Positions 1-9,531 of a DNA stretch of 64,000 bases are shown piece by piece. Position numbers and translations under genes: made by a program. The stretch's first letter is position 1. Every line of letters starts with the position of its first letter. Below the pieces are notes generated by a model. It did no database searches. It had not been told where the DNA came from and worked only from the letters and a program-made list of their open reading frames with translations. Source of the DNA: Burkholderiaceae bacterium (GTDB taxonomy: Bacteria; Pseudomonadota; Gammaproteobacteria; Burkholderiales; Burkholderiaceae_C); the NCBI GenBank assembly GCA_019751915.1, contig JAIEMS010000031.1:62001-126000 (forward strand), in the 5' to 3' direction.

Positions 1-829
1 CGACGAGAAAGAAATCGAGATCGATTTGGCCGACAGCCGCCCGCAAGTGGAAATCATGGGGCCATCGGGCATGGAAGAAATGGCCGAGCAACTGCGCGGC
101 GTTTTCAGCCAAATGGGCCAAGACAAGCGGCGCACCCGCAAACTACCGATTGCTGAAGCGCGCAAACTCTTGATTGATGAAGAAGCGGGCAAACTGGTCA
201 ACGAAGACGAAATCAAAATCCGTGCCTTGCAAAATGCCGAGCAAAACGGCATCGTTTTTATCGACGAGATCGACAAAGTGGCCGCCCGCCAAGAATCCAG
301 CGGGGCTGATGTTTCGCGCCAAGGCGTGCAGCGCGATTTGCTGCCGCTGGTCGAGGGCACCACCGTCTCGACCAAATACGGCATGGTCAAAACCGACCAC
401 ATTTTGTTCATTGCTTCCGGGGCATTTCACCTGAGCAAACCCAGCGATTTGATTCCTGAATTGCAAGGGCGCTTTCCGATTCGGGTCGAGCTGGAATCGC
501 TGTCGGTGCAAGATTTTGAAGGCATCTTGACCCAAACCCACGCCTCGCTGGTCAAGCAGTACCAAGCGTTGCTGGCCACCGAGGGCGTGGCGCTGGAGTT
601 CAAGCCCGAGGGCATCACCCGGTTGGCACGCATCGCCTTTGAGGTCAATGAGCGCACCGAAAATATTGGCGCTCGGCGGCTTTCGACGGTGATGGAGCGT
701 TTGTTAGACGACGTGAGCTTTGATGCCGCCCAGCGCACGGGCCAAACGGTGGTGGTGGATGTCGCCCACGTGGACGAGCGCCTCAAGGCTTTGAGCCAAG
801 ACGACGATCTGTCGCGTTACATTCTTTAA
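1..829 (+). CDS. hslU: HslU, ATPase subunit of the HslUV protease (3' part only)
   Basis: Partial gene: the reading frame is already open at base 2, and 275 residues of a protein that is usually about 440 long are visible. HslU is the AAA+ unfoldase that feeds substrates into the HslV peptidase in the cytoplasm. The visible part begins inside the intermediate (I) domain, so the Walker A loop lies outside the window. Seen are the Walker B motif VFIDEIDK (visible residues about 83-92), an arginine-finger region [11 protein letters not shown], the sensor-2 helix with [13 protein letters not shown], and the C-terminal RYIL tail that in this family docks into HslV. hslV would be expected just upstream. 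No clear terminator follows. Confidence 0.97.
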   Translation, partial: DEKEIEIDLADSRPQVEIMGPSGMEEMAEQLRGVFSQMGQDKRRTRKLPIAEARKLLIDEEAGKLVNEDEIKIRALQNAEQNGIVFIDEIDKVAARQESSGADVSRQGVQRDLLPLVEGTTVSTKYGMVKTDHILFIASGAFHLSKPSDLIPELQGRFPIRVELESLSVQDFEGILTQTHASLVKQYQALLATEGVALEFKPEGITRLARIAFEVNERTENIGARRLSTVMERLLDDVSFDAAQRTGQTVVVDVAHVDERLKALSQDDDLSRYIL

Positions 830-1073
830 CAAAGGCTGTATCAACGAACGTAAGGCCCTGTTGGTTGTCCTAGATGTTGCAGCGTTGCAACGATTTTTGT
901 GTTTGACGGCCATTGTGGGTGAATTCCTTTGCGAAACCGTGCTGCGTCTGGTGCAATAGACCCAACTTCCCCACCAGGAGGTTGGCCCGGGGAACCGGCG
1001 GGACTGTGCAGGCGCAACGACACCTGAGCCCCCCCGTACCGGCGCCCTCTGTTTAACCTTGGAGTAACTCGCA

Positions 1074-2102
1074 ATGAAAAAATCCCTGATTGCCCTGGCC
1101 GTGCTGGCTGCTTCCGGCGTCGCCATGGCTCAATCTTCTGTCACCCTGTTTGGTGTTGTTGACGCTGGCGTTGGCCACGTGTCCGCCACCAACTCCGTCA
1201 GCGGCGTGACCCAAAGCGGCAATTCTTCTAGCCGTCTGGGCTTCCGCGGTGTGGAAGAACTCGGTGGTGGCCTGAAGGCTGGCTTCTGGCTCGAAGGTGC
1301 TCTGTCGCCTGACGTCGGCACTGGCGCTGGCGGCGGCGCTACAGGCCCTGGCCTGGAATTCAAGCGTCGTTCGACTGTCGGCTTGGAAGGCAACTTCGGC
1401 GAAGTCCGTTTGGGCCGCGAACTGACAGTTGGCTACGACAAGCCCAGCTCGTATGATCCCTTCGGCCAAGTTGGCTTGGCTTCGTTCCAAGGCTTCGGCA
1501 TTGTGGGCCAACCTAACCGTATCGGTAACGGCCTGAGCTACCGCACTCCCGCTCTGGGCGGCTTCTTCGCTAGTGTGCACTACGCTTTCGGCGAAGTCGC
1601 TGGCAGCACACGCACTGGCAGCTACGTCGGCTTGGCTGGCGGCTACGAAAACGGCCCTCTGAGCGCCACTTTGGCGGCTGACCAACAACGCGCTGCTCTG
1701 AGCGCCAACGATGTCAAGACTTGGTCTTTGGGCGCTTCGTATGATCTGGGCGTGGTCAAGCCAGCCTTCATCTACCACTCGGAAAAGAACGCCGCTGTGA
1801 AGTACAACACTTACATGTTGGCCCTGACCGCTCCTGTCGGTCCTGGCAACGTGATCGGTTCGTACCAACGCCTCGACCTGAAAAACAGCAAGAACGACAC
1901 TGACGTGTTGGCTGTTGGTTACGTCTACAACCTGTCCAAGCGCACTGCTGTGTACGGCACTTACGCACACGCCAACAACAAGGGTACTGCTACCCGTGCT
2001 CTGGGCTACGGCGGCAACCTCAACAACAGTCTGGGTGCTGTGACTGTTGCTCCTGGCGAAAACGTCAACGGCTACCAAGTCGGCGTGCGTCACGCATTCT
2101 GA
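1074..2102 (+). CDS. Outer-membrane trimeric porin (Burkholderiales type)
   Basis: General diffusion porin of the Gram-negative porin family (OmpC/Omp32-like), 342 residues. The signal peptide is MKKSLIALAVLAASGVAMA, with cleavage expected before QSSVTLFG, the usual mature start of this group. The protein ends in VGVRHAF; the terminal phenylalanine is the BAM insertion signal. A GGAG ribosome site at 1061-1064 lies 9 bases before the ATG. Codon choice differs from the neighbours: GCT, GGC, TTC and CTG dominate where nearby genes favour GCG/GCC and TTT. This suggests a very highly expressed gene. A strong terminator follows at 2143-2173, so it is probably a single transcription unit. The exact substrate range cannot be read from sequence. 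Confidence 0.96.
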   Translation: MKKSLIALAVLAASGVAMAQSSVTLFGVVDAGVGHVSATNSVSGVTQSGNSSSRLGFRGVEELGGGLKAGFWLEGALSPDVGTGAGGGATGPGLEFKRRSTVGLEGNFGEVRLGRELTVGYDKPSSYDPFGQVGLASFQGFGIVGQPNRIGNGLSYRTPALGGFFASVHYAFGEVAGSTRTGSYVGLAGGYENGPLSATLAADQQRAALSANDVKTWSLGASYDLGVVKPAFIYHSEKNAAVKYNTYMLALTAPVGPGNVIGSYQRLDLKNSKNDTDVLAVGYVYNLSKRTAVYGTYAHANNKGTATRALGYGGNLNNSLGAVTVAPGENVNGYQVGVRHAF

Positions 2103-2142
2103 TGACGCGCTGGCCTTGGGCCAGCCTTCAGCAGTCTGAACA

Positions 2143-2173
2143 AAGCCACCCGCTGCAAAGCGGGTGGCTTTTT
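2143..2173 (+). terminator. Rho-independent terminator after the first porin
   Basis: Perfect 11-bp stem AAGCCACCCGC / GCGGGTGGCTT with loop TGCAAA, followed by a T run. It lies 40 bases after the porin stop codon and separates the two porin genes into independent units. Confidence 0.9.
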
Positions 2174-2288
2174 GCATTGTGCGCTGTGCACCAGATATGT
2201 CAGAAAATAGAACGGTCGTGCTATTGGGGGAAACCTGTGTAAGCAATTCGCCACAAAGGAGTTTTGCTTCGGGCTGTGTCACTACACT

Positions 2289-2309
2289 GGGTTGACAACT
2301 CATCAACCC
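2289..2309 (+). promoter_or_regulatory. Hairpin in the 5' leader of the second porin gene
   Basis: Inverted repeat GGGTTGA / TCAACCC with a 7-base loop, ending 20 bases before the ATG at 2330 and just before the AGAGAG ribosome site. It could influence translation or mRNA stability. No regulator or small RNA partner can be named from sequence. Confidence 0.3.
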
Positions 2310-2329
2310 CAGAAAGAGAGACAAACGTT

Positions 2330-3478
2330 ATGAAATCCATCGCCTTCAAACCCCTGTTTGCCGTCGGAAGCATGGCCTTAGCATCGGGCTTGGCTTGTGC
2401 CCAAACCGCTTCAACGAGCAGTGTTCAGATTTACGGTATCGTCGATGCGGCCTACCGCCATGCCACCAACGAAGGCACGGTTGCCAATCCACACCAATCA
2501 CTGAACCAAATGGTCGGTGGTGGTATGTCGCAGAGTCGTTGGGGTATCAACGTCAATGAAGATTTGGGTGGTGGCATGAAGGCGTTGGTCAATTTAGAAA
2601 ACCGCTTCACCACCGATACCGGTGCTGGTGCGACGGCTAATTATTTTCAGCAGTCTTGGGTTGGTGTGCAGGGCGACTTTGGCCGCATCACATTAGGCCG
2701 CCAATACAACGTCTTGTTCGATCTGGTGACGACCACCTACGCCTCTTACCCCTATTCGCCCTACATGGAGGTTTACAAACCTGAATTGGGTTTTGCTTTG
2801 GGGGGTCGCCAAAGCAACATGATCAAGTATATGGCCGAGGTTGGCGCAGTGCGTGGCGCGTTGCAGTATTCGTTTGACGAGCGCAGCCCCTTGGGTGGCA
2901 AAACCTTGGGTGGCTACTTGCGTTACTCGACCAACGGTCTGAGCGCCGGTGCGGGCTACCAAGATTACCAATTTGCCTCGGGTAAAAAGATCAAGGCCTT
3001 TACGCTGGGCGGCTCCTACAACACCGGCCCTTGGACGGTCAGCATGGGTTATGGTGAGAACAAAGTCGATCAACTGACCAGCCCGGTGGACTTTGCTGTG
3101 CTGGCCGATGCTTGGCAAGACCGCGTCAGTGGTGGCTTTGGTGGCCCGGCTTTCTTGGCAGCTACCAAGCGCACCCTTTACCAAGTGGGTGCTGGTTACG
3201 AGGTCTCGCCGCAAATTCGTGTCAATGCACACTACTACCACGCCAAGCAATCGGGCAATACGCCTTCTGCCAGTGCGAACGCTAACTTCTTTACCGTCGG
3301 AGCCGATTACGCCTTCTCTAAGCGCACCGATGCTTACATTGAAGTCGATAGAACCCATCTCAACGGTAGCAGCGTTAGTTTGAGCAGTGCCGCTGCGGTG
3401 GCTGCGAACAACACCAGCGGTGCCAATGGCAGCAAGTCGCGCACCGGCTTTACGGTGGGCTTGCGCCACCGGTTCTAA
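2330..3478 (+). CDS. Outer-membrane trimeric porin, second copy
   Basis: A second porin of the same family, 382 residues. The chosen start is the ATG at 2330: it is followed by a signal peptide (about 24 residues, ending ASGLACA before QTASTSSVQIYGIVDAAY) and preceded by an AGAGAG ribosome site. An upstream in-frame TTG-type start at 2264 would place 22 non-signal residues first. The mature protein shows the porin pattern of alternating strands, including the LGRQYNVLFD segment typical of the constriction-loop region, and ends in VGLRHRF. It differs clearly from the first porin and lacks its extreme codon bias, so it is a diverged paralogue probably under separate control. Confidence 0.95.
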   Translation: MKSIAFKPLFAVGSMALASGLACAQTASTSSVQIYGIVDAAYRHATNEGTVANPHQSLNQMVGGGMSQSRWGINVNEDLGGGMKALVNLENRFTTDTGAGATANYFQQSWVGVQGDFGRITLGRQYNVLFDLVTTTYASYPYSPYMEVYKPELGFALGGRQSNMIKYMAEVGAVRGALQYSFDERSPLGGKTLGGYLRYSTNGLSAGAGYQDYQFASGKKIKAFTLGGSYNTGPWTVSMGYGENKVDQLTSPVDFAVLADAWQDRVSGGFGGPAFLAATKRTLYQVGAGYEVSPQIRVNAHYYHAKQSGNTPSASANANFFTVGADYAFSKRTDAYIEVDRTHLNGSSVSLSSAAAVAANNTSGANGSKSRTGFTVGLRHRF

Positions 3479-3701
3479 TGGAGTGAAGGGCGTGTGAATG
3501 TGGAAAATCAAAGGCCGGGCGTTTGTGCGATCCGCGCAGTACCCGTCCGGACTTGACAGCCTTGCACCATAGTTTGCATGCCCACCCCAAATGGGGGTGA
3601 AAAAAATCCATGCTGGTGTTGAGCAAGCCATGCCATTGGCCACCCCCTGAGAGAAAAAGCCACAATGCTGGTTTTTCGATGGCTATTACGGAGATTCTGG
3701 C

Positions 3702-5600
3702 ATGCAAAAAACAACTCGGGGGCGCTGGCGGGCGCTGGTGTGGGCGTTGGTGGGCGCAGGTGTGTTGGCAGGTTGCGCCAGCCCCCAGCCTCCTGCAGAA
3801 AGCTACACCCTGACCGTTCTGCATACCAACGACCACCATTCGACGCTCCAGAGTAGAAGCAAAACCTTGCAGCTCCATGCTGGCGGCGGTGCGCCGGTCG
3901 AAGTGGCAGTCGATGCGGGTGGTTTTGCCCGCGTGACCACCGCCATGGCCGAATTGGCGGCGGCCTCGCCCCATGTGCTCAAACTGCACGCGGGCGATGC
4001 ACTGACCGGAACCCTGTTTTACAACCGCGCTGGTGCGGTGGGGGAGGCCGATGCCGCGCTGATGAACACCGTTTGCTTTGATGCCTTTACGCTGGGCAAC
4101 CACGAGTTCGACAGTGGCGACAGCGGCTTGAAGGGTTTTTTAGATTTGCTGCACCAAGGCACTTGCAAGACACCTGTGCTCAGTGCCAATGTTCATTTTG
4201 GGCCGAACTCAGCGCTGAGTGCGGCCCATGCACCGGGACAAGTGCAGTCCAGCACAGTGCTCGAGCGCGGCGGCCAGCGCATTGGCATTGTCGGCCTGAC
4301 AGTGGCGCAAAAAACCAAGGCATCCTCTAGCCCCGACCCGGACACCACTTTCGAGGACGAGACCGTTGCCGCCCAGCGCGAAATTGACCGCTTGCATGCC
4401 CAAGGGATCAACAAAATCATCGTCATGGCCCACACTGGTTATGAGCGCGATGTGCACATGGTGGCCCAACTGCGTGGTGTGGACGTGCTGGTCGGTGGGG
4501 ACTCGCACACCTTGCTCGGCCCCGATGGTTTGCGCACGCACGGTGTCGGCACTCCTGCAGGCGCTTACCCGACCCGCGTGACCGACAAAGAGGGCAAAAA
4601 TGTATGCATCGTGCAGGCGTGGGAATATGCCCAAGTGGTAGGCGAGCTGCAAGTGACGTTTGATGCCCAAGGCGATGTGCAGCGGTGCGTGGGCACGCCC
4701 CATGTGCTGGTGGGCGATAACTTCACCATCCAAGGCCAACCCGCCACACCCGCACAAGATGCGGCCTTGCGCGCCAGTGCAGCGGCCAGTGGTTTTTTAC
4801 GGATCACAGCGCCGTCGGCACAGGCCAGCGCGGTGCTGGCACCGTACCAAGAGCGCGTAGCGGTGTTCAGCCGCACTTTGGTGGCGGTCGCTCCGGAGGA
4901 GTTGTGTGCCCGCCGTGTGCCCGGTGGCCCCGGTTCCAGCGACTACAGCCGCTCCAGCGTGGCGTGCAATGCACAAGGCAGCGTGGGCCTGCACGGTGGC
5001 GAAATCCAACAAATCGTGGCGCAGGCCTACCTTGATGTGGCCCAAGCACGTTACGGTGGTGCCGATATTTCGCTGCAAAGTGCCGGTGGCGTGCGCATTC
5101 CATTGCAGGGCCAGATCACCGCAGCCCAAGTGATTCAGGTGCTGCCGTTTGGCAATATGCTGTTTCGGCTCGACATCACGGCCGATGAGGTCAAGGGCAT
5201 GCTCGAAGACGGCTTAGAGGCAGTGTATGGCCCCGGCGGTTCGGTCGGGCCATACCCCTACACCGGCGGCTTGCGCTTTGATGTGAACGCGGCAGCGGCC
5301 AAGGGCCAGCGCGTCAGTGCCATCGAGGTGCGCCACCCGAGCACCGGCGTTTGGGGGCCACTGGAGTCGGGCAAGCTCTACAAACTGGCCGTGCTGGCCT
5401 TTAATGCCCGGGGCGGCGATGGCTACAAAACCTTGGCCGCTGTGCCCGCAGCGCGGCGCATGGACATCGGGGTGCTCGATACCGATGTGTTCTTTAGCTA
5501 CCTCGAACAACAACCCAAAGACAGCGCCACGGGTCTGCCGTTGCTGCGGCGTTTGCCCGAGGCGCTTTACAGCACCAAAAATTTCAAAGACTTGCCCTGA
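3702..5600 (+). CDS. 5'-nucleotidase / metallophosphoesterase lipoprotein (UshA-like)
   Basis: Predicted nucleotide-hydrolysing envelope enzyme, 632 residues, of the UshA/5'-nucleotidase family. The N-terminus is a lipoprotein signal with lipobox LAGC (Cys about 25), so it is probably anchored to a membrane facing the periplasm. The metallophosphatase domain shows TVLHTNDHHS, HAGDALTG, GNHEFDS and a later HTG motif as metal ligands. The C-terminal nucleotidase domain (about 400-600) contains ADISLQSAGGVR, VLPFGNMLF and FNARGGDGY, the nucleoside-binding loops. A GGAG site at 3690-3693 supports the ATG. It is somewhat longer than E. coli UshA (about 550). The role is scavenging of extracellular nucleotides; substrate preference is unknown. 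Confidence 0.92.
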   Translation: MQKTTRGRWRALVWALVGAGVLAGCASPQPPAESYTLTVLHTNDHHSTLQSRSKTLQLHAGGGAPVEVAVDAGGFARVTTAMAELAAASPHVLKLHAGDALTGTLFYNRAGAVGEADAALMNTVCFDAFTLGNHEFDSGDSGLKGFLDLLHQGTCKTPVLSANVHFGPNSALSAAHAPGQVQSSTVLERGGQRIGIVGLTVAQKTKASSSPDPDTTFEDETVAAQREIDRLHAQGINKIIVMAHTGYERDVHMVAQLRGVDVLVGGDSHTLLGPDGLRTHGVGTPAGAYPTRVTDKEGKNVCIVQAWEYAQVVGELQVTFDAQGDVQRCVGTPHVLVGDNFTIQGQPATPAQDAALRASAAASGFLRITAPSAQASAVLAPYQERVAVFSRTLVAVAPEELCARRVPGGPGSSDYSRSSVACNAQGSVGLHGGEIQQIVAQAYLDVAQARYGGADISLQSAGGVRIPLQGQITAAQVIQVLPFGNMLFRLDITADEVKGMLEDGLEAVYGPGGSVGPYPYTGGLRFDVNAAAAKGQRVSAIEVRHPSTGVWGPLESGKLYKLAVLAFNARGGDGYKTLAAVPAARRMDIGVLDTDVFFSYLEQQPKDSATGLPLLRRLPEALYSTKNFKDLP

Positions 5601-5657
5601 ATTTGCTATGTAATTCATAGCTGCTAGTGCTTGCTAGATAAGCGCTATCGCTGTTTT
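5601..5657. repeat. Dispersed palindromic repeat, copy A
   Basis: AT/GC-mixed imperfect palindrome directly after the nucleotidase stop. The core reads TTGCTAT then ATAGCTGCTAG, and AGATAAGCGCTAT followed by a T run. It shares these blocks with copies near 15.3, 43.3 and 46.9 kb. The T run may let it act as a terminator. Confidence 0.65.
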
Positions 5658-5805
5658 TTGATCTCAACAGGGGCCGCTGTGGCGCTGTGGGCGGGTGGCG
5701 GGTTTTGCCTGTGCCGTGGCTGGCGCTGTCGCGCATACACTTGGGGGGATTGATTCTCCCTTTGTGCTTGGGCTTTAGCCCGCCTTGATTTGATTTGCTA
5801 TTTTC

Positions 5806-6753
5806 ATGAACCAGCTCGACGCACTCAAACAGTTGACCACCGTAGTGGCCGACACCGGCGATTTTCACCAATTGGCGCAGTTTCGCCCGCAAGATGCCAC
5901 CACCAACCCTTCGTTGATCTTGAAGGCGGTGCAAAAACCTGAATATGCCCCGCTGCTGCAAAGCACGGTGGCCCAGTGGCGTGGCCGGGATTTGGGCGAA
6001 GTGATGGACCGCCTGTTGGTGTGTTTTGGTTGCGAGATTTTGTCGATCATCCCGGGCCGGGTTTCGACCGAAGTCGATGCACGTTTGTCGTTTGACACCA
6101 GCGCCACCATCACCCGCGCCGAGCGCATCATCGAGCTGTACCAAGCTGAGGGCATTCACATTGACCGGGTGCTGATCAAAATTGCCGCCACTTGGGAAGG
6201 CATCGAGGCGGCGCGCCAATTGGAGCAGCGCGGCATCCATACCAATTTGACACTGCTGTTCTCGTTCGCGCAGGCGGTGGCTTGCGGTCAGGCCAAGGTG
6301 CAGTTGATTTCGCCCTTTGTCGGTCGCATTTACGACTGGTACAAAAAACAGGCCGGTAGTGCGTGGGACGAAGCAGCGCAGGCCGGTGCCAACGACCCCG
6401 GCGTGCAATCGGTTCGCGCCATTTTTAACCACTACAAACGCTTTGGCATTGCCACCGAAGTCATGGGCGCGAGCTTTCGCAACGTCGGCCAAATTACCGC
6501 GCTGGCCGGTTGCGACCTGCTGACCATTGCCCCCGATTTGCTGGCCCAACTGGCCGCTACCGAGGCACCACTGCTGCCCGCGCTGGATGCGGCTGCGGCC
6601 CAATCGATGGATTTGCCGGTGGTCCACTACGACGAAGCCGGTTTTCGCTACGCGCTCAATGCCGATGCGATGGCAACGGAAAAGCTGGCCGAGGGTATCC
6701 GCGCGTTTGCCGCCGATGCCATCAAGCTCGAACACCTCATGCTTGCAGCCTGA
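5806..6753 (+). CDS. tal: Transaldolase
   Basis: Transaldolase of the non-oxidative pentose phosphate pathway (sedoheptulose-7-P + glyceraldehyde-3-P to erythrose-4-P + fructose-6-P), cytoplasmic, 315 residues, the usual length for the TalB type. The N-terminus [20 protein letters not shown] and [10 protein letters not shown] are family signatures. The Schiff-base lysine is Lys125 in [13 protein letters not shown], and [11 protein letters not shown] follows. There is no good ribosome site before the ATG. The stop codon is immediately followed by the ATG of pgi, so the two sugar-phosphate enzymes are almost certainly co-transcribed and translationally coupled. Confidence 0.97.
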   Translation: MNQLDALKQLTTVVADTGDFHQLAQFRPQDATTNPSLILKAVQKPEYAPLLQSTVAQWRGRDLGEVMDRLLVCFGCEILSIIPGRVSTEVDARLSFDTSATITRAERIIELYQAEGIHIDRVLIKIAATWEGIEAARQLEQRGIHTNLTLLFSFAQAVACGQAKVQLISPFVGRIYDWYKKQAGSAWDEAAQAGANDPGVQSVRAIFNHYKRFGIATEVMGASFRNVGQITALAGCDLLTIAPDLLAQLAATEAPLLPALDAAAAQSMDLPVVHYDEAGFRYALNADAMATEKLAEGIRAFAADAIKLEHLMLAA

Positions 6754-8373
6754 ATGCCAGCGCACGCGCAGGACATTTTTAGCGGCACCCGCACCCGTTG
6801 TGACCACACCCCCGCTTGGGCTGCGCTGCGCGCGCACTTTACCCAAGTGGGGCAGCACTTTGATGTGCGCGATGCCTTTGCCGCCGACCCCAACCGCTTT
6901 GCCGCCCTGAGCCAAGAAGCGCCCCATGTGTTTGCCGACCTGTCGCGCAACCGCATCGATGGCAGCACCGAAGCGCTGTTGATGGCGCTGGCGCGCCAGT
7001 GTGGTCTCGAAGCCCACCGCGATGCGATGTGGGCCGGTCAAACCATCAACACCACCGAACAACGGGCGGTATTGCACTATTTGTTAAGAAATCCGGCACC
7101 AGCCAGCGACCAGCAACCACAAGATGCTACTAATTTGGTAGCGGATGCCGGGCGCGACGTGCAGTCCACGCTGGCGGCAGTGTTGGCCTACGCCGAAAAG
7201 GTGCGCACCGACAAGCGCATCACCGACATTGTTAGCATTGGCATTGGTGGCTCGGGCTTGGGGCCGTCGATGGTGGTCACGGCGTTAGAAGACCAATGGC
7301 AGCCACGCCAGCGGGTGCATTTTGTCTCGAACGTCGATGGCATGGAATTGGGCAATTTGCTGCGGCGCTTGCGTCCGGCCAACACCTTGTTTTTGATTGC
7401 CTCCAAGACCTTCACCACGGTCGAGACGATGGTCAATGCCCACGCCGCCCGGGACTGGTTTTTGTCGCATGGTGGCAGTACCCATGCTTGGGCCGATGTG
7501 CCGCTGGAGCGCCATTTTGCGGCGCTGACCACCAACGTCGAGGCGGCCCGCACCTTTGGCATTACCACCACCTTTGGTTTTTGGGATTGGGTCGGTGGGC
7601 GCTTTTCGCTCTGGTCGGCCATTGGCCTGCCGATTGCCATTGCGGTCGGCGCGCGGGTCTTTACCCAATTGCTGGCCGGTGCCCACGCGATGGACGAGCA
7701 CTTTCGCACCGCCCCACTGGAGCAAAACTTGCCAGTGCGCTTGGGCTTGTTGGACGTGTGGTACCGCAATTTTCATGGTTTTGCCAGCCGCTGCGTGGCC
7801 CCCTACAGCCACGGCCTGCGCAGGCTATCGGCCTATTTGCAGCAATTGGAGATGGAGAGCAACGGCAAGGGGGTTGATTGGCAAGGCCATGTTTTGCCTT
7901 ACGCCACATCGCCGGTGGTCTGGGGTGAGCCCGGCACCAACAGCCAGCACGCTTTTTTCCAGATGATTCACCAAGGGCTGGATGTGATTCCGGTCGAATT
8001 TATCGTCTTGCGCCGGGGTGGGCACGATTTGCCCGAACAGCACCCGCGCTTGGTTGCCAATGCGCTGGCGCAGGCGCAGGCACTGATGCTGGGGCGCACC
8101 AGCGCGTGCGGGCATCGCCATTTCAGTGGCAACCGGCCTAGCACGGTGCTGTTGCTGGAGCGGCTGGATGCGGCCTCGCTGGGGGCGCTGATTGCACTGT
8201 ACGAGCACCGGGTGTTTGTGGCCGGATCGGTGTGGGGCATTAACAGCTTTGACCAGTGGGGCGTAGAACTGGGCAAGCAATTGGCGGCCCATATTGAGCC
8301 GCGTTTAGCCAGCGGCGATACCAAAGGGCTGGATGGGGCTACGGCGGGGTTGTTGGAGCGGATGATGAGATAA
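6754..8373 (+). CDS. pgi: Glucose-6-phosphate isomerase
   Basis: Interconverts glucose-6-P and fructose-6-P in the cytoplasm; 539 residues, typical length. Seen: IGIGGSGLGPS (about 162-172), SKTFTTVETM, GGRFSLWSAIGLP (phosphate-binding loop and signature 1), GEPGTNSQHAFFQ with the catalytic Glu, and SFDQWGVELGK near the end. It starts on the base after the tal stop. One oddity: residues about 113-133 (APASDQQPQDATNLVADAG) form a linker-like stretch where the family normally runs compactly from the LR(A/N)P loop to the GRDV helix. The DNA there (GCTACTAATTTGGTAGC) resembles half of the dispersed repeat. Codon use otherwise matches the neighbours. Confidence 0.97.
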   Translation: MPAHAQDIFSGTRTRCDHTPAWAALRAHFTQVGQHFDVRDAFAADPNRFAALSQEAPHVFADLSRNRIDGSTEALLMALARQCGLEAHRDAMWAGQTINTTEQRAVLHYLLRNPAPASDQQPQDATNLVADAGRDVQSTLAAVLAYAEKVRTDKRITDIVSIGIGGSGLGPSMVVTALEDQWQPRQRVHFVSNVDGMELGNLLRRLRPANTLFLIASKTFTTVETMVNAHAARDWFLSHGGSTHAWADVPLERHFAALTTNVEAARTFGITTTFGFWDWVGGRFSLWSAIGLPIAIAVGARVFTQLLAGAHAMDEHFRTAPLEQNLPVRLGLLDVWYRNFHGFASRCVAPYSHGLRRLSAYLQQLEMESNGKGVDWQGHVLPYATSPVVWGEPGTNSQHAFFQMIHQGLDVIPVEFIVLRRGGHDLPEQHPRLVANALAQAQALMLGRTSACGHRHFSGNRPSTVLLLERLDAASLGALIALYEHRVFVAGSVWGINSFDQWGVELGKQLAAHIEPRLASGDTKGLDGATAGLLERMMR

Positions 8374-8431
8374 GTTGTTGCTGTAAACAAATTTTATTTC
8401 TACGCTGCACAATATTATTTCTTATAAATAA

Positions 8432-9523
8432 ATGATGAATTATTCTACATACAATAAAGATAATAATCTTAATTTAATAAGATTTGTGGCATCTATGTTT
8501 GTTCTTTATAATCATAGTTTTATTTTATCTGGATTTATTTTCGAAGAGCCATTGTGGAAAAAATATGCATCCATTGTTACGTTTGGAAACTTGGGAGTTG
8601 ATATTTTCTTTATTACCAGTGGATTTTTGTTGTCACTCAGTCTTTTGGCAAAGAGAAATATCTTCATCTTCTTCATTAGTAGAGTGCTAAGAATATTTCC
8701 TGGGCTTATATTTTCTTTGGTTGTTACCGTGATTGTAGTAGGGTTATTTTTTACAGGAATTGATTTTTATCAATTTATAAATGATGGCCAGACAAAGCAT
8801 TTCTTGCTATATAATTCATTTCTCATGAAAGGGGTTGTTTATTTGCTTCCGGGTGCTTTTCATGATAATCCGATTAAATCTATTAATGGATCGCTCTGGA
8901 CGCTGCCGCATGAGTTAAAAGTTTATATTGCAATATTGTTTATTGCGTTGATATCTTTGGCTGTAAAAAAGCAATTTTCTATTATATTTAAATTGCTTAT
9001 TTCGGTGCTGTGTATCTATTGTTATTTTAGATATTCACAAGGATATTTCGGTGATCGTGTAAACTCAGAAAAATATAGACTTTACTTTTTCTTTTTCTTT
9101 GGTGCATGTTTTGGTTCTTTTATTTCGAATGTAAAGCTTGATATGCGATGGGCTTTTGTCTGTCTTGCAGTTATTTTTCTTTGCTTGCCCCATAAAAATC
9201 TTTTGTTTTTTGCTTATACCTTGTTGCTTCCTTATGTTGTCCTCGCAATTGCCTACATTCCTTCCGGATCAATTAGAGAGTTCAATAAAATCGGAGACTA
9301 CTCTTATGGAATTTATATATATGGATTTTTTGTCCAGCAGTGCATTGTTTCTTTGGCAGAATCTATAACGCCACATATGTTGTTTGCCTATTCATTTCTT
9401 GTTACTGTGGTGGTTTCAATTTTTTCGTGGCACTTAATAGAGTCTCCTGCACTTAGACTAAAAAATATCGTGCAAAAACAAAAGATGGCATCTTATTTTC
9501 GCTACGATGGAATACCAAAATAG
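8432..9523 (+). CDS. Acyltransferase-3 family membrane protein (AT-rich, probably acquired)
   Basis: Integral membrane O-acyltransferase of the acyltransferase-3 (OafA/WcaK-like) family, 363 residues, with about ten hydrophobic segments. The diagnostic Arg-x10-His pair is Arg17 and His28 in RFVASMFVLYNH. Other family landmarks are GNLGVDIFFITSGFLL and NGSLWTLPHELK. Members usually add acetyl or other acyl groups to surface polysaccharides; the target here is unknown. Base composition is strikingly AT-rich compared with every neighbour, and there is no clear Shine-Dalgarno site before the ATG pair at 8432/8435. Together these point to horizontal acquisition. It is convergent with the HEPN gene that follows. 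Confidence 0.9.
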   Translation: MMNYSTYNKDNNLNLIRFVASMFVLYNHSFILSGFIFEEPLWKKYASIVTFGNLGVDIFFITSGFLLSLSLLAKRNIFIFFISRVLRIFPGLIFSLVVTVIVVGLFFTGIDFYQFINDGQTKHFLLYNSFLMKGVVYLLPGAFHDNPIKSINGSLWTLPHELKVYIAILFIALISLAVKKQFSIIFKLLISVLCIYCYFRYSQGYFGDRVNSEKYRLYFFFFFGACFGSFISNVKLDMRWAFVCLAVIFLCLPHKNLLFFAYTLLLPYVVLAIAYIPSGSIREFNKIGDYSYGIYIYGFFVQQCIVSLAESITPHMLFAYSFLVTVVVSIFSWHLIESPALRLKNIVQKQKMASYFRYDGIPK

Positions 9524-9531
9524 CTGCAACT

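Noticed and set aside
1053-2324. Long open frame opposite the first porin (423 codons, minus strand)
   Set aside because: It is a shadow of the biased codon use in the porin on the other strand; its translation shows no domain and the porin has clear signals.
3567-3600. CACCCC / GGGGTG hairpin after the second porin as terminator
   Set aside because: The stem is followed by A residues on the plus strand and not by T on either strand in the needed direction.
5584-7077. Long open frame opposite tal and pgi (497 codons, minus strand)
   Set aside because: Antiparallel shadow of two certain enzyme genes; no start signal or recognisable motif.
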